From Oreohelix idahoensis (Eukaryota > Mollusca > Gastropoda > Stylommatophora > Oreohelicidae): 64,000 nucleotides of DNA. Location: positions 1 through 64,000 of the forward strand of contig JAMPIV010013723.1 of the NCBI GenBank assembly GCA_024509875.1. The letters are read 5' to 3'. The notes below the pieces were generated by a model, which saw nothing but the letters and a program-made list of their open reading frames with translations, was not told the origin of the DNA and did not search any database. Positions 46,107-59,887 of this stretch are shown here, piece after piece. The position numbers and the translations under genes are program-made. How positions within the stretch are numbered: the first letter of the stretch is position 1; every line of letters begins with the position of its first letter.

Positions 46107-47115
46107 CATAGGCGCACAACTTTCCACCCCTTTGTAGTTCCCGCTGGGTCTCTGAGGAAACAACAGGATAACTGCCTTCTCAGGCATGTCTGAATACGCA
46201 GCTAATGCGAGATTTTACATAGTACTGGCAACCTGATCATGCTAAATTAGTTGCTAGAGAAACCACTATTGCATGAGATTTGTTTGCCTTGATGCAGGCT
46301 TCTTGCAGATGGGATCATCTGCAGTAGTGGACCATGCTGCACAAGGAGAGAAATAAGATGTGAATGAATAAAAACAAATACTGCTCTCTACTTTAAGCTT
46401 CGCTTTTTTTAAAAACAAGATTAAATCAATTGTCTCCACTTGTGCGTATTTCAAACTGACTACTAACTACTTTTACATGCGCACTAATGTTCCGGAAAGA
46501 CTACGCCAGATCTCCCTCAAGTCCTGGCCTACAATTATATGCACTGCAAAAAAAGTGGTGGCTAAATCAAGAGAAAGATAGACTTAATATCTCGCCCCTA
46601 TTATCATTCTTTCAAAGAAGCATCCCACGGAGAATCCCAAAGTCAAGGGCCAGAGTCAATATTTTTTACGCTAGCTCTGTTCTCCTTTCCATTCTAATTT
46701 TCCAGCGGATTCGTGTATGAATACAAATTAGAATCAAGATAATATAGTGCGTCCAGCCTTTATAATGTGCTTTCTGGGAGATAGAATAAAAAAGCTGAAA
46801 CCAGATAATTCTTTCTATTATTTTGGCTGACAGTTGCATTGTTGCGACCGAGTACAAAATGGACGCATGAAGAATAGGTAGAAAAATGGATATGTTCTGT
46901 TCTCTCGGCGTGACATTAAACAATATCGTCTGCTTATTTATATTCCAAATCAGTTCCCACGTTACACCCGCGCTCTGGACGCTTATATTCTACGTGGCAG
47001 TTAAAAAACAGAATAAAGGAAAATAGATGGGTAGTAATTAGATAATTAAGAAGCTGATGAACAGAAAGATAAACGGGCGGATTGACGGACAAGCAACGGA
47101 CAGATAGGCGGTATG
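46107..47115. other. Intergenic, no gene recognised
   Basis: Nothing recognisable. Confidence 0.4.
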
Positions 47116-47593
<478 letters not shown>

Positions 47594-48233
47594 TGTCGCA
47601 TGTTACGCATTGCCTAGTTAAATGTTTGAAGACCGAAAGTGGGACACCAGTGTTCTGACCTGAACAAAGAAATGCAGGGGTATTTTCCTGTGTGTATCTA
47701 GGGCAGCCAATCAGAGAAGGGGTTTCCCACGGTCAGATAGAATGACTTCGGCGAGTGTATAAGGAAGAATAAATCGTCCGAAATCATGGTTAGAATTAGA
47801 CACCGGGAAGGAGAACGGAATGACAGACAAGGATGAGAATGGTCTCCTTTTGACGGGAATATCTTCATTTATGTATAGGTACAAGGAAATCAGAAGGGAG
47901 TAAGTAGTTGTGAAGAATTTCGCAAGAATAGTGTCCGTGCATTGAGAAATCCTGTGTTTTTCCTATTTATAATTCAATATAAAATCGTTAACACGACAGA
48001 TATGGGAAAACAACATATGGATATAAAGGTCAACTCACGGAGAACGGAAATATATAACTCCAAAGGCTTGAACTGGGAAAGGTGAAATGCACGAGACCAA
48101 GGTTGGAAACTCATTTAACACAACCCCCTCGAAGTTACAACTATTTTGGGAAGTTTGCTGGAGTTGCGAGCCTTGTTTCCTGTACGTCCGGAAGCTCCCT
48201 ATATAAGGGCGGTCGTAAATGATTTCAAATTCA
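47594..48233 (+). repeat. 5' LTR of element G, first part
   Basis: Near-identical to 58546-59186 (two substitutions and one T indel noted around 47800 and 47950). A TATA box TATATAAG lies at 48200-48207. It is cut by the LINE at 48234 and continues at 54834. Confidence 0.9.
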
Positions 48234-48952
48234 CGACAACGGTTTTCATCATTCAGTGTCATAACAACCGATACGGAATTTGTTCGTTCAGCGTGGACAC
48301 GTGGTGTGGTTTTGAGACGATGCATTTTTTCGAGAAGGCACAAGCCAGATAAGTTGAATCTCCTTTTCATTTTAATTAATTAATTAAGTATTAGTAGATT
48401 AAAACTAGTTTATATCTGGTATTAGATGAATAGTTAATTACGAGCTAAGAATATTAGGATAATTTAGGGATAGCCAAATAGTTAAAAAAAAAAAAAAAAG
48501 ATTAAAATGGGCCCAAGCGCCACGTGTTGTCTGGTGTGGTACAGCAGCCATATTTCAGATAAATGCGTTTTTAGTCTGTAACATTGAAAATAAATATATC
48601 AGTACCTCTAGTAGTAGTAAATTGCCTTTAACATTTGTTAATAATTGGTAGGAGTGCTAGTATAAATTAAAAATAGTGAAATAGAATAAATAAGCCCAGG
48701 TTGGCCTACCACGTGGGATCTTCATATTTAGGCCAAAACATAATTTAAAATAGGCCTAGTCATAATTTATCTTAATTTGTGTTATTTAGCATTAGACAGA
48801 GGATAAATACTAATTATACGTCAGCGGTGATAGGTAATAAAATAAGAATAGGACAATTAGACAATAATTTAAAAAGAATAAAGGTATATAACCCATTAAA
48901 AATAAAAATAAATTAAAAAGTATTTGTAGCAAACTAAAAACATAAATACACA

Positions 48953-50621
48953 ATGCCACGGTTTACCAGAACACAGTCAGGGGAAGGAAAAGCGTGGAGC
49001 AAAACAGAAAAAACAGACTAAGGAAGTTACATCGAAAAAGACAGAAAATGAAAGGAACAAAAGCCCTGGACTAAAAGATAGGGATACAGAAATAGGGGAT
49101 AAAATTGAAACCTTCAAGGAAAAAATAAAAGTGAGGTCTGAATCAAATAAAGTCAGAGAATCAAATAAAACCAGCAACGAGAAAGAGATAGAAATAATGA
49201 CAACCAGATCGCAGTCCGGGGAAGAAAAAATGAGGACCATTCCAGCTGGAAAAGATAGAACTCCAAACCTGACAGAAAAGAACAGGACCGCAAGCCCTAT
49301 AGTCAGAGGCACAGGAAAGAAGGACAGGGGAGAGACATTAAAGGAAAAACCGAAAGGAGACCCAGAAATAAAAACGGCAATAAGTGGAAACAAGGACACC
49401 AACTGCAACAGAATTAAAATCACGCAGACAGCTGGAACAGAAGCCACGCTGAGAGCTCTCCCGGAGGACAAAATCCTGGTCATTCTGGAAGCAATAATAG
49501 GGAAAAAATATATTGACAAAATACAAAGACACAAAAATGGAGTAACAATCACGGTAAACAACACAGAAAAAGGCAAGGCACTACTACAGGAATTAAAGAG
49601 TAACCCAAAAGAAGTGCAACTCGCACATGGGATAAAGGTACAGATCGAGTTGATCAAGGAGACCCGAAGATTCGTCATCAAAGGGGTCGACTCAAACCTA
49701 ACAGAAGAGGAGATCCACACTAACATAACGAAAGAAAACCCACAAACAAAGATAGAAAAAGTAGAAAGAATAAAAACCAAAGAGCAAAAGAATACTACAG
49801 TGGTAGTGCTAAATATAAAAGGCACAGAAATACCCAAGCAGGTCAAACTCCACCAGAGAGCCAAAATGACAGAGGTATTCATACCTAGCATTATACAATG
49901 CACAAACTGTCAAGGCTTTAGCCATACACAACATGTGTGTAAAAGAGCGACTAGGTGCAGTTTCTGTGCGGGAGCACACAGACACGCAGACTGTAAAATG
50001 GCTAAGGAGGATAACGATTATAAACGAGAAAACAAAAACAGAAGATGTGCAAACTGCCAGGGTAACCACAGTGCCAGGTATCAGGGGTGCCCAATCTACC
50101 AAGAGACAAAGCACATATTAAAAGAATCACTAGAAACAAACAAACCATTCTGGCAAATAAAAGAAAGACAGAAAACCAACAACCATCTCCAAAACTCTCA
50201 AGAAAGTATCATTAAGAAACAAATACAACAAATAACCAGTGAAGTGAAAGACATAAAGGAAATAATCCAGAAAGAAGATAAAATTAAAACACCCATAAAC
50301 AGTAAAGAAGATGACAACACAGAAGAGACAGAACATAACCTCATCCAAGCCAGACAGATACTAGAAGAAATAAAAACAGCACAAAAGGAAATAGAGAGAG
50401 ACCTCAAAAAAATAGCAGAGATAAAAGAAGCTAATGAAGAAATCCTAAAAAAAATAGAGAGAGAAAGAGCTAGGCCTATAGAAAATATGGAAGAAAAATT
50501 TAAGGAAACAGTGGAACTACACCTACCATACCTCGCAGAAAGAGTTCGGAGTAAAATGGTTACTTGGAATGATGAGTTTGTAGAGAACATGAGAGATAGT
50601 GAGCAAAACCAAAAAAAGTAG
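48953..50621 (+). CDS. LINE ORF1 protein (RNA-binding, CCHC knuckles)
   Basis: The probable start is ATG at 48953 (MPRFTRTQSG), but a one-base slip near 48978 ends that frame at 49021. The main frame is open upstream to about the same point and runs to 50621; its longest annotated part starts at a GTG (49131). In the 496-residue part: a basic charged N-terminus, an RRM-like region (~110-250), zinc knuckles C257-C270, C276-C288 and C306-C320, and a long coiled coil (~370-450, EIIQKEDKI..EEIKTAQKEIERDLKKIAEIKEANEEILKKI). The role is coating LINE RNA during target-primed reverse transcription. It lies 56 bp upstream of ORF2. Confidence 0.85.
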
Positions 50622-50677
50622 ATCCCTTATCAAAGAACCTAATAAAAACAATAACATAACTAAGCTAACCATACTAA

Positions 50678-53600
50678 ATGGGGACCACAGACTCTAGAGC
50701 TATCAAAGTAGTTCAGTGGAACTGTAGGGGTGCCAGGAAGAACCTGATGTCTCTTATGGGACAGTATAAGGAGGCAAAACCCATCTTTGCAATACAAGAA
50801 ACCCTCCTGAACCCCAAACAAAAACTGAACTACCAAGGGTATATAACACTTAGAAATGATAGACCCGAGGGAAGAGGAGGGGGCGTGGCCTTTTTAATAC
50901 ATGAAGACTACAAAATAGTAAAATGGGAACAATTCAACACAGAAAATATTGAAGGAATAAGTGTAACAGTAGACAGTGAGCCAGATAACTTAAAAATAAT
51001 AAACATTTATAGTCCCAAGGGTAATATAACCGATAGGGATATTGCCACTATTAACACACAAATAGACCAAAGAACATTATTGGTAGGTGACTTTAATGCA
51101 CACCATGAGGCATGGGGTAACAACAGTAATGATCCAGCAGGAAAAAGACTGTTGGACTACATTGAAAGTGCTGAGCTAATCATACTAAATGATGGCTCAG
51201 TGACAAGGGTTAACCCATGCAACAGTGGAGGAGATACAGCAATAGACATAAGTATTATAACACCAAACCTAGCCTCTGCTAAATGGGAAGTACTGAATGA
51301 CTCCAGCTCAGACCACTTACCCATAGAAATAAACCTAAACGACAAATATAGAACTAGTCCAAAAAGCTCGAAACCTACATTCAACCTAAAAAAGGCAAAT
51401 TGGGAGTCCTTCCAATTGGAGCTAAGTAAACTAAGCATAGAACAAATTGAATCTAACATATAGATATATTTGCAGAAAAACTAACAAATGAGATTTTTTA
51501 AAATAGCTATAAAATATATACCAAACAGGAATATGCCTGAGCACTTAAAACCAACACAAAAAGGTAAAAATAGGAAAAAAAAAACAAAGATAAAAATCCA
51601 GTACCATGGTGGACAGACAGATGTTCAGAACAACTGAAATTGAGGGAGAGGGCCCTTACAAAGTATAGAAAAGCCAAAACTGAAGAGAATTACACAAACT
51701 ATAAAAAAGTAAGAAATGAAACAAATAAAATAATATTCAGAGCTAAAGAAAAGAGTTGGAGAACATTTTGTCAAACACTAAACCATAGGTCACAAGTAAC
51801 TACAGTTTGGAGAAAACTAAAAGCAATTAAAGGAGGAAACCACAAGAAATTTAAAATCCCAACAATTAAAATACCAGAGAGAGCTGAAACAGATAGAGAA
51901 AAAGCCAACATACTAGCTAAATACTTCTACCAGGTTAGTTCAATAGACAGTCTAGATAAGGCAGAAATAAATAGGCGGAAGACACTGCTAGAAAAATTAA
52001 AAGGAGAAAATATGGACACCACACAGGATGCTAATTATTTAAATGCAGATATTACAGTAGATGAAATAGAAAGAGCTTTAGCAGGAAAAACCAATACTAC
52101 CTCTGGGGAAGACATTCTGAGCTATGAAATCCTCAAAAAGGTACCAAATACAACTCTAAGAGTGATTGCATCCCTCTACAACAAAATCTGGCACACGGGA
52201 AAAATACCGTGTTCATGGAAGACAGCAGTAGTCATCCCCATACTAAAGCCAGATAAGGAAACACATGATGTCAGCTCATACAGGCCAATATCGTTAACAT
52301 CGCATCTAGGAAAAATTCTAGAAACAATAGTCAACAGCAGACTAAAATTTCATCTAGAAAAGCATAATTTGTACAGTCCAACCCAAGCAGGCTTTAGAAG
52401 CCAACATAGTACAATAGAGCAACTGTTGAGGCTGGAACATGATGTTAAAACAGGCTTCAAAAGGAATGAAAAGACAGTAGCAATATTCCTTGATGTAGCA
52501 AGAGCATATGATGAGTGTTGGAGGGAGGGTGCACTACACAAAATCAGGAAATTAGGTATAGTAGGCAGAACCTACAATTATCTAGAAAACTTCCTGCAGG
52601 ATAGATACTTCACGGTACAAATAAACAATGATAGATCTGAGGTGTATGAGCAACAGAATGGAATTCCCCAGGGATCAGTAATATCACCATCTATCTTTAC
52701 GATTATGGTCAATGACCTAGGTGACGAGTTTAAAGACTTAAAAAAACAACTTATCCCAGTTTGCAGATGACGCTGCGATATGGAGAACGGGAAGAAATCT
52801 CCCATTCCTCTATAAAACAGTACAAAGGCAAATGGATAAAGTATCTGACTGGATGAACAAGTGGGGATTTAATCTAAACGTTAAAAAAACCATAGGAATG
52901 ATCTTCAGTAGAGGGCGTGTAATTAAAAACAATATAATTGACATAAGCATTAAAGAGCAAAAAGTATGCACAGCAAAATCAACTAGATTTCTTGGTATGG
53001 TATTAGACCAGCAACTAAACTGGAACAAACATATAGACCTATTAGTGCAAAGCAGTAGGGGACTTATTAACATGCTAAGATATATGAAAGGAAGTGGTTG
53101 GGGCGCCTGCAATAAGACCATGTTAACCTTCTATAAATCATTTATTAGGGGCAAACTTGACTATGCCAGTGTTGTCTATGCATCAGCCGCCCCAAGCAAT
53201 AAGAAAAAACTAGACACAGTCCAAAACCAGGCACTGTCAATAATAGCAGGTGCCTCAAAGGGAACATCAGCAGAGGCACTAGAAGTAGCGCTAGGCATTA
53301 TACCCCTGGAGCTAAGGAGAAAAGAACTGAGATTCAGCTACTGGGCAAGAGTGGCAAAAGATCCAACTCACCCAGCACATAAAACCTTTGATAGGGGTAA
53401 CCAGTACATAGGCCACATTCCATTAAACCATAATAGATACCCGTCAGGGTGGAAAACAATGGATGAAGTGGATCAATACCCAGACCTATTTAATGCGATA
53501 AACAGTAGTGCTCTGTATAAAGCAAAGATCCCACCATGGGAATTAAAAGTGCCAGAAACTGACTCCCACTTAACAAAGATCATAAATAAATCTAACGACA

Positions 53601-54487
53601 TAATCTCAGCAAAAAGTAAAACACTAGAGTACATAGAACGGTATATAAATAATAGCCTAACTATATATACAGATGGGTCAAAAGATGAAGAAGGACAATT
53701 AGGAGCAGGAATAGCAATACCAAAATTAAAAATTTATAAAAGATACAAAGTAACAGGTAATACATCCATCTTTACAGCAGAATTAGTGGCAATCCTAAAA
53801 GCTTTAGAAATAGCTGCAGAAAATCCACCAAAAAAAGTAACCATTCTCACAGATTCCCTATCATCAGTATTAGCTATCAGAAACAGAAATGAATGTAGCA
53901 GGCCAGATATTATAGAGGAAATACTACAGGTTAATACATATCTACAAACTATAGGATGCAGTGCAACAATAACATGGATACCATCACATGTGGGGATAGC
54001 AGGAAATGAGCTTGCAGACAAAGAAGCCAAAGGGGGGAGAGCTAGCCATAACAAAATTGAAGTAGGCTTAGGGAAGTTTGAAATTAAGAGCTTAATTGCT
54101 CAAGCAATAACTAAAGAGTGGATAACAGCATGGGACCAAAGTAAAAAAGCAAGACACTCATATAAAATCCTTAAAAAACCAAGCAAAAAATGTCAAATAA
54201 AAGATGAACTAAAAATACCAATTAATAAAAAATTGCTGAGGCTCAAGCTTGGAACTGGATATTTCATGATTGAGGAACCCACATGTGAAGAGTGTCAAGA
54301 ACCAAACACAATTAGACACTTTCTGGTGGACTGCAAGAAATATGACCAACAGAGGCAAAACATTAAGACATACTGTAGTAACCACAATGTAGAAATGAGG
54401 GTAGAAAATCTCATAGGCACAAAGACCCCTTCAGAAATGCAAAAGTTAATAAAACACTATATTACAAAAACTAAAGCTAACATATAA
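50678..54487 (+). pseudogene. LINE ORF2: AP endonuclease, reverse transcriptase, RNase H
   Basis: The ATG at 50678 opens the endonuclease (VQWNCRG, IQETLL, RGGGVAFLI, VGDFNAHHEAWG, SSDHLPIEI) up to 51463. Frameshifts in 51460-51600 lead into the RT: WWTDRCSEQLK, SYRPISLTSHLGKILE, TQAGFRSQHSTIEQLLR, PQGSVISPSIF. A slip in the A run near 52742 moves FADDAAIW to the next frame (52750-54487). RNase H follows: [61 protein letters not shown]. The C-terminus has CEECQEPNTIRHFLVDC, a CCHC-like motif. About four frameshifts; catalytic residues look intact. Confidence 0.88.
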
Positions 54488-54833
54488 AAAACAAATAAGG
54501 ATTTGAGTCAGTAGTCCAAACTCGTGAAAGACTCGCCCCAGATACATACAAATTAACCAAAGAAACCATCCAGTGAAAATTAAAAACATACTAACTTAGA
54601 AAATAGCATATTTTGGAATTTCTTTTAAAAACCATGTTGAACTATAACTACAAAAGGAAAAATACCGACTAGAGATAATATAGTATAAAATAAATACAAA
54701 CAAAAACATATTACAATAAAGGAAACACGTCCTGATATAACCAACAACTCCATGTACATGGTAGATGGTTGAAAGGGGCGTGCTACAAAGAAAAGTAGCA
54801 AACACATTAATTAAAAAAAAAATTTCAAATTCA

Positions 54834-56159
54834 CTTGTACAGCGAAGCAAGACAGAAGGACAACGGCTGGAGAGAGAGAAACGTGTCACGGCCAATATCT
54901 TGTTATTTGCAGCCAGGCAGTTCTGTTACTCCACAAAAGCCAGTCTTTACTGATCTTAATTAGATCCTGCGAGGGTATGTAAAGTTACTATGTAAAATAA
55001 TACAGTAATTACAACTTTATTTCAGGATTTGTTTAATCTATATGTTATGAAAGTATCATGCATATTAATTGATTACTTGATATGATTGTTGAAGATTGGA
55101 ACCCGAAATATAACCACCATGACTGAGTCCGTATCAGGGCTAGCACAATCCTTTTCAGGACTAATAACAATTTTTTCAGGACTACCAACAATCATTATCA
55201 GGGCTTATTCAATCTGTCTTCAAGTTACTGTACTTTACAGAGCTAACGTGTCAGGCAGGGGGATACTATAACCTCATACCATATATGTGTGTACATATTA
55301 TTTTGTATTATTTGATTTTATAAAATGTTCCACAGTAGACACCTGTCTTGTCACTGATCCATAATCATGCATTTTCACGCATACATCTGAAAACAAATTC
55401 ATCTCACCTACAATAGGAATGTGGTAATTATTATCCACAAATAGCCACATATCCTACAATTATCTGCAGGTTCATACTTGTCAACCAAAAGTCAGAGGTC
55501 AATGATCAAGAATTGCTCAAGGATCAATGCTAATCGCCCCAGCAGTGCCTGGATTGGTAGAAGCACGACCTACTGAAGCTGTACATCTCATATGAACACT
55601 GATTATAAAAACAGATGAGTGATATTTGTGACAATCGTGCACCCAAGAAGTGATAACTGTCAAGCAGAGTTTTATGATGACAATTTGCGTGATAAACTAG
55701 TGAAAGTTATAAAGTGAATAAGACAGTGAAGAAGTCTATTACCCAACTAATTGGAAGAGTCTAAAGAAATGACATTTTAGTTTAACTTGCAAAAACTGTA
55801 ATTGATTTCGCCAATTTGGTTTTGTATAAATATAACTTTTGTATCACCAGTCACACACAATCACCACAATTAGATAGATGTAAATAAAGAGGATATAAAT
55901 TGTATTCACCAGCTTTATTCATTCAATATAGTTGATACTGAGTTTGGTTGAATTTTTATTAATATCACAGGTGGTCACATAGCGGAGGTGGCGCAGTAAG
56001 GTCTGACTGTTCTCTGAATATTTTCAGTCCAGATACTTTCACAGCCGTGACTATCGAGTGATACCAGTGTACTTCTCTGTCACTGGGACCTCACACATTC
56101 TGGAGAGAATACTATTTCTACTCTAGCACTATCATCTCACACATATAAAACCTTCCGCT
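54834..56159 (+). repeat. 5' LTR of element G, second part
   Basis: Continues the LTR after the LINE (CTTGTACAGCG..) and aligns with 59187-59887 plus 62991-63710. A polyadenylation signal AATAAA lies at 55883-55888. The copy ends CTTCCGCTA directly against TGGCTGAC, so the gag ATG overlaps the LTR edge; the 3' LTR ends CTTCCGCTACA. Confidence 0.85.
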
Positions 56160-58456
56160 ATGGCTGACTTAGTGAAGTTCAGAACTGCGATCATGCAAAT
56201 GGGAAAAGAGCTAGGCTTGACAGGTGATGCTCTCATCCAGTATGTCACAACTGAAGTGGACAAACATATGGATAGAGAGGAAAGGAAGCTGCAAGCACAA
56301 ACTGAGAGAGAAGCCAAAAGACTAGAAGCCGAGAGAGAAGCCAAAAGAATGGAAGCTGAAGAAAAGAGGCTTCTGTTGGAAGTTGAGGCTCAAGCCAAGA
56401 AATTGGAGGCTGAAGAAAGAAGATTAACAGCTGAGGAAAGGAAGCTACAAGCTGATAGAGACCATGAACTGAGATTAAAAGAGCTTGAAATACAGGCAGC
56501 GGCTACCACTAACGTAGTAGGTCATCTCATTTGGATACCAGCGCCAGCCAAAGCACCTCCAATGGAGCTATGAACTTCCACTTGGACCCATTTGTGGAGA
56601 AAGAAGAGGGAATAGAGGATTACCTTGACAGATATGAACGATTGGCCACTACTTATGGCCTAGAAAAAGAAAAGTGGAATTTGAAGTTGTCACAGGGATT
56701 GAGAGGAGTATCTTATAATGTCTACTTGAAGATGAAAAAAGAAGATCAGGAAAACTATGAAGCCTTGAAACAAGCATTGTTGGTGCGTTACGAACAAAAC
56801 GCAGAAGCTTATAGAAGGCGATTTAGAACTGCTATGCTCCAGACAGGAGAAACATATCAGCAGTTCTCAGCAAGGTTGGAAAGTTACTTGCTGAGGTGGT
56901 GTCAGTTAGGAAACTTCAATCAGGATTTTGAAGGGATCAAGGAGATGATGTTGATAGAACAACTCCTGGAGTCCATGTCTCCTGAGACGAAGACATTCCT
57001 GGTAGAACATAAAAGAGAGAGATTAGATGAAATAATCATCTATGCAGAAAGTCACAAACTGGCTCACCCCCTGACTCAAGGAAATAAGAGGAAGCAGGGA
57101 GATAGTTTCAAGTCACCACAAAACCAAAACGAGTTTGAACAAAAGGACAATACAACCAAGAACAACCAAAGATATAACTACAAAGACAAGAACCCTCCAG
57201 GATATAACAATAAACCCTCACGAAGGGAAGAAAAATGGTGTAAGTTCTGCGAAATGAACAACCACAACACTGATAATTGTGGAAGGAAAAAACCTCTTCA
57301 TCATGCTGCATGTCTACAGGTGAGGACTTCGGATAGGAAGGAACTGACAGTGAGTCAGAATAGCTTCCATCACCCACCTATACAAGAGATAGTGATCGTG
57401 AATGGCAAACAAGTCACAGGGATGTATGACACAGGTTTGTCGTTTGACGCGATCGTTAGTGCATCTCTGGTGCGCCCGGAACAAATCACCACAGAAACAG
57501 TAGATGTTCAAGGGCCACTAAAGGGAGCATTACCCCTAACTTTACCCATAGCAAAGATTCATGTCAGTTGTCGCTATGTGGAAGGGGAGATAAATGCAGC
57601 AGTGTTAGATGATCCCTTTTACCCCCTGATGTTGGGGCGTAGATATGTTTTCTTGGGAAACCCGGTAAAACCTATGGTTATGGCAGAAATCCAGACCAGG
57701 TCTGACTCCAGGAACATAGAGAGGGACACCAAATTAAAATTTGATTCGATTGAGATGAAAAAGGCTCAAGTAGCAGACAGCACATTGAAGCCTTGTTTTG
57801 GCAAACTGTCAAAAACACATAACAATCCAATCAAAGGAAATTTCTATATGGAACATGGACTCTTGCACAGGAAAGCTGGCAGAGGGACGAACAGTCATGG
57901 TCAAATTGTTGTACCATCCACCTATAGAAATAAGGTTATAGGCTGGGGGCACATAACTTTGAGTGAACACCTGGGTAATGGTGCCACAAAACAAAGAATA
58001 GCCACCCAGTACTACTGGCCAGGTATTACGGAAGACATCAATCGGTATGTAAATTCCTGTCCAGAGTGCACCCATGTAGATTTAGAAAGTCGATGGAAGA
58101 GTCTTCACCAAAAATCTACAAGCAAACCAGCCATCATGGGTACTCCCGAGATTTGCACTGGAGGGGAAAGGAAACATCCCACACAGGTTGAATTGCAGTC
58201 TGAAACCCATGCGCTGGAAGAAAAGAACAAATCACGTAGCCAAAATCAAACACCTACGAATTTGCGAGGGAAAACCGCAACCAACTGTCAACGAAAAGAG
58301 AGCGGTAAACTTCAAGGGAAACCTACCGACCCCATTTCACCAGCGGTAAGGGCCTGGATGAAAAGTCGAACTGGGAAAAGAGAGATAGCAAAAGATGAAT
58401 CTATATCCATGAAAACAAAATGTAGGAGCAGATTTTCTTTGTCGACACCCAACTGA
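56160..58456 (+). CDS. Gag-protease-integrase (zinc domain) polyprotein of element G, one frame change
   Basis: 56160-56573 encodes MADLVKFRTAIMQMGKEL and a highly charged coiled coil. The frame changes by ~56531, then 641 codons follow. Residues ~20-175 of that part are a SCAN/capsid-like gag (IEDYLDRYERLATTYGL, ALKQALLVRYEQ, YQQFSARLESYLLRWC). A CCHC knuckle is at 237-250, the protease at ~285-380 with YDTG (300-302) and LMLGR, and an integrase HHCC domain is formed by H474, H480, C510 and C513 with YYWPGI. Protease runs directly into integrase with no RT between. The tail after ~515 is unrelated, and the core is missing. The frame change could be mutation or programmed. Confidence 0.85.
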
Positions 58457-58528
58457 GATAGAACGAGAGTAAGAAGAACATTAACTACGGCAAAGCTTAC
58501 AGTTGTTAGCTGTAGAAATCTACAGCTT

Positions 58529-58542
58529 AAAAGAGAGGAAGG
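58529..58542 (+). other. Polypurine tract of element G
   Basis: AAAAGAGAGGAAGG lies 3 bp before the 3' LTR, as expected for plus-strand priming. Confidence 0.8.
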
Positions 58543-59631
58543 TTCTGTCGCATGTTACGCATTGCCTAGTTAAATGTTTGAAGACCGAAAGTGGGACACC
58601 AGTGTTCTGACCTGAACAAAGAAATGCAGGGGTATTTTCCTGTGTGTATCTAGGGCAGCCAATCAGAGAAGGGGTTTCCCACGGTCAGATAGAATGACTT
58701 CGGCGAGTGTATAAGGAAGAATAAATCGTCCGAAATCATGGTTAGAATTAGACATCGGAAAGGAGAACGGAATGACAGACAAGGATGAGAATGGTCTCCT
58801 TTTGACGGGAATATCTTCATTTATGTATAGGTACAAGGAAATCAGAAGGGAGTAAGTAGTTGTGAAGAATTTCGCAAGAATAGTGTCCGTGCATTGAGAA
58901 ATCCTGTGTTTTTTCCTATTTATAATTCAATATAAAATCGTTAACACGACAGATATGGGAAAACAACATATGGATATAAAGGTCAACTCACGGAGAACGG
59001 AAATATATAACTCCAAAGGCTTGAACTGGGAAAGGTGAAATGCACGAGACCAAGGTTGGAAACTCATTTAACACAACCCCCTCGAAGTTACAACTATTTT
59101 GGGAAGTTTGCTGGAGTTGCGAGCCTTGTTTCCTGTACGTCCGGAAGCTCCCTATATAAGGGCGGTCGTAAATGATTTCAAATTCACTTGTACAGCGAGG
59201 CAAGACAGAAGGACGACGGCTGGAGAGAGAGGAACGTGCAGAGGCCAATATCTTGTTATTTGCAGCCAGGCAGTTCTGTTACTCCACTAAAGCCAGTCTT
59301 TACTGATCTTAATTAGATCCTGCGAGGGTATGTAAAGTTACTATGTAAAATAATACAGTAATTACAACTTTTATTTCAGGATTTGTTTAATCTTATGTTA
59401 TGAAAGTATCATGCATATTAATTGATTACTTGATATGATTGTTGAAGATTGGAACCCGAAATATAACCACCGTGACTGAGTCCGTATCAGGGCTAGCACA
59501 ATCATTTTCGAGACTAATAACAAATTTTTCAGGACTACCAACAATCATTATCAGGGCTTATTCAATCTGTCTTCAAGTTACTGTACTTTACAGAGCTAAC
59601 GTGTCAGGCAGGGAATACTATAACCTCATAC

Positions 59632-59871
59632 CATATATGTGTGTACATATTATTTTGTATTATTTGATTTTATAAAATGTTCCACAGTAGACACCTGTCT
59701 TGTCACTGATCCATAATCACGCATTTTCACGCATACATCTGAAAACAAATTCATATATGTGTGTACATATTATTTTGTATTATTTGATTTTATAAAATGT
59801 TCCACAGTAGACACCTGTCTTGTCACTGATCCATAATCACGCATTTTCACGCATACATCTGAAAACAAATT
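59632..59871 (+). repeat. 120-bp tandem duplication in the 3' LTR
   Basis: 59632-59751 and 59752-59871 are essentially identical (CATATATGTGTGTACATATT..GAAAACAAATT). The 5' LTR has one copy (~55282-55402), so the duplication arose after or during insertion. Confidence 0.9.
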
Positions 59872-59887
59872 CATCTCACCTACAATA

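Larger units (their letters stand above)
48234..54821 (+). mobile_element. I-clade (nimbus-like) LINE, full length
   Basis: 6,588 bp bounded by a 12-bp duplication ATTTCAAATTCA (48222-48233, 54822-54833) inside LTR G. Starts CGACAACGGTTTTCATC and ends in TTAAAAAAAAA. It has ORF1 with three zinc knuckles, and ORF2 with AP endonuclease, RT and RNase H. Presence of RNase H with a three-knuckle ORF1 places it in the I group; nimbus elements of the snail Biomphalaria are the closest I recall. Two related fragments lie at 36970-37557 and 38309-39449. A few frameshifts in ORF2 suggest recent loss of activity. Confidence 0.88.

Noticed and set aside
48977..49903. 308-codon minus-strand open frame, hydrophobic
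   Set aside because: It is antisense to the A-rich LINE ORF1; a Phe/Ser/Leu-rich shadow of a real coding strand.
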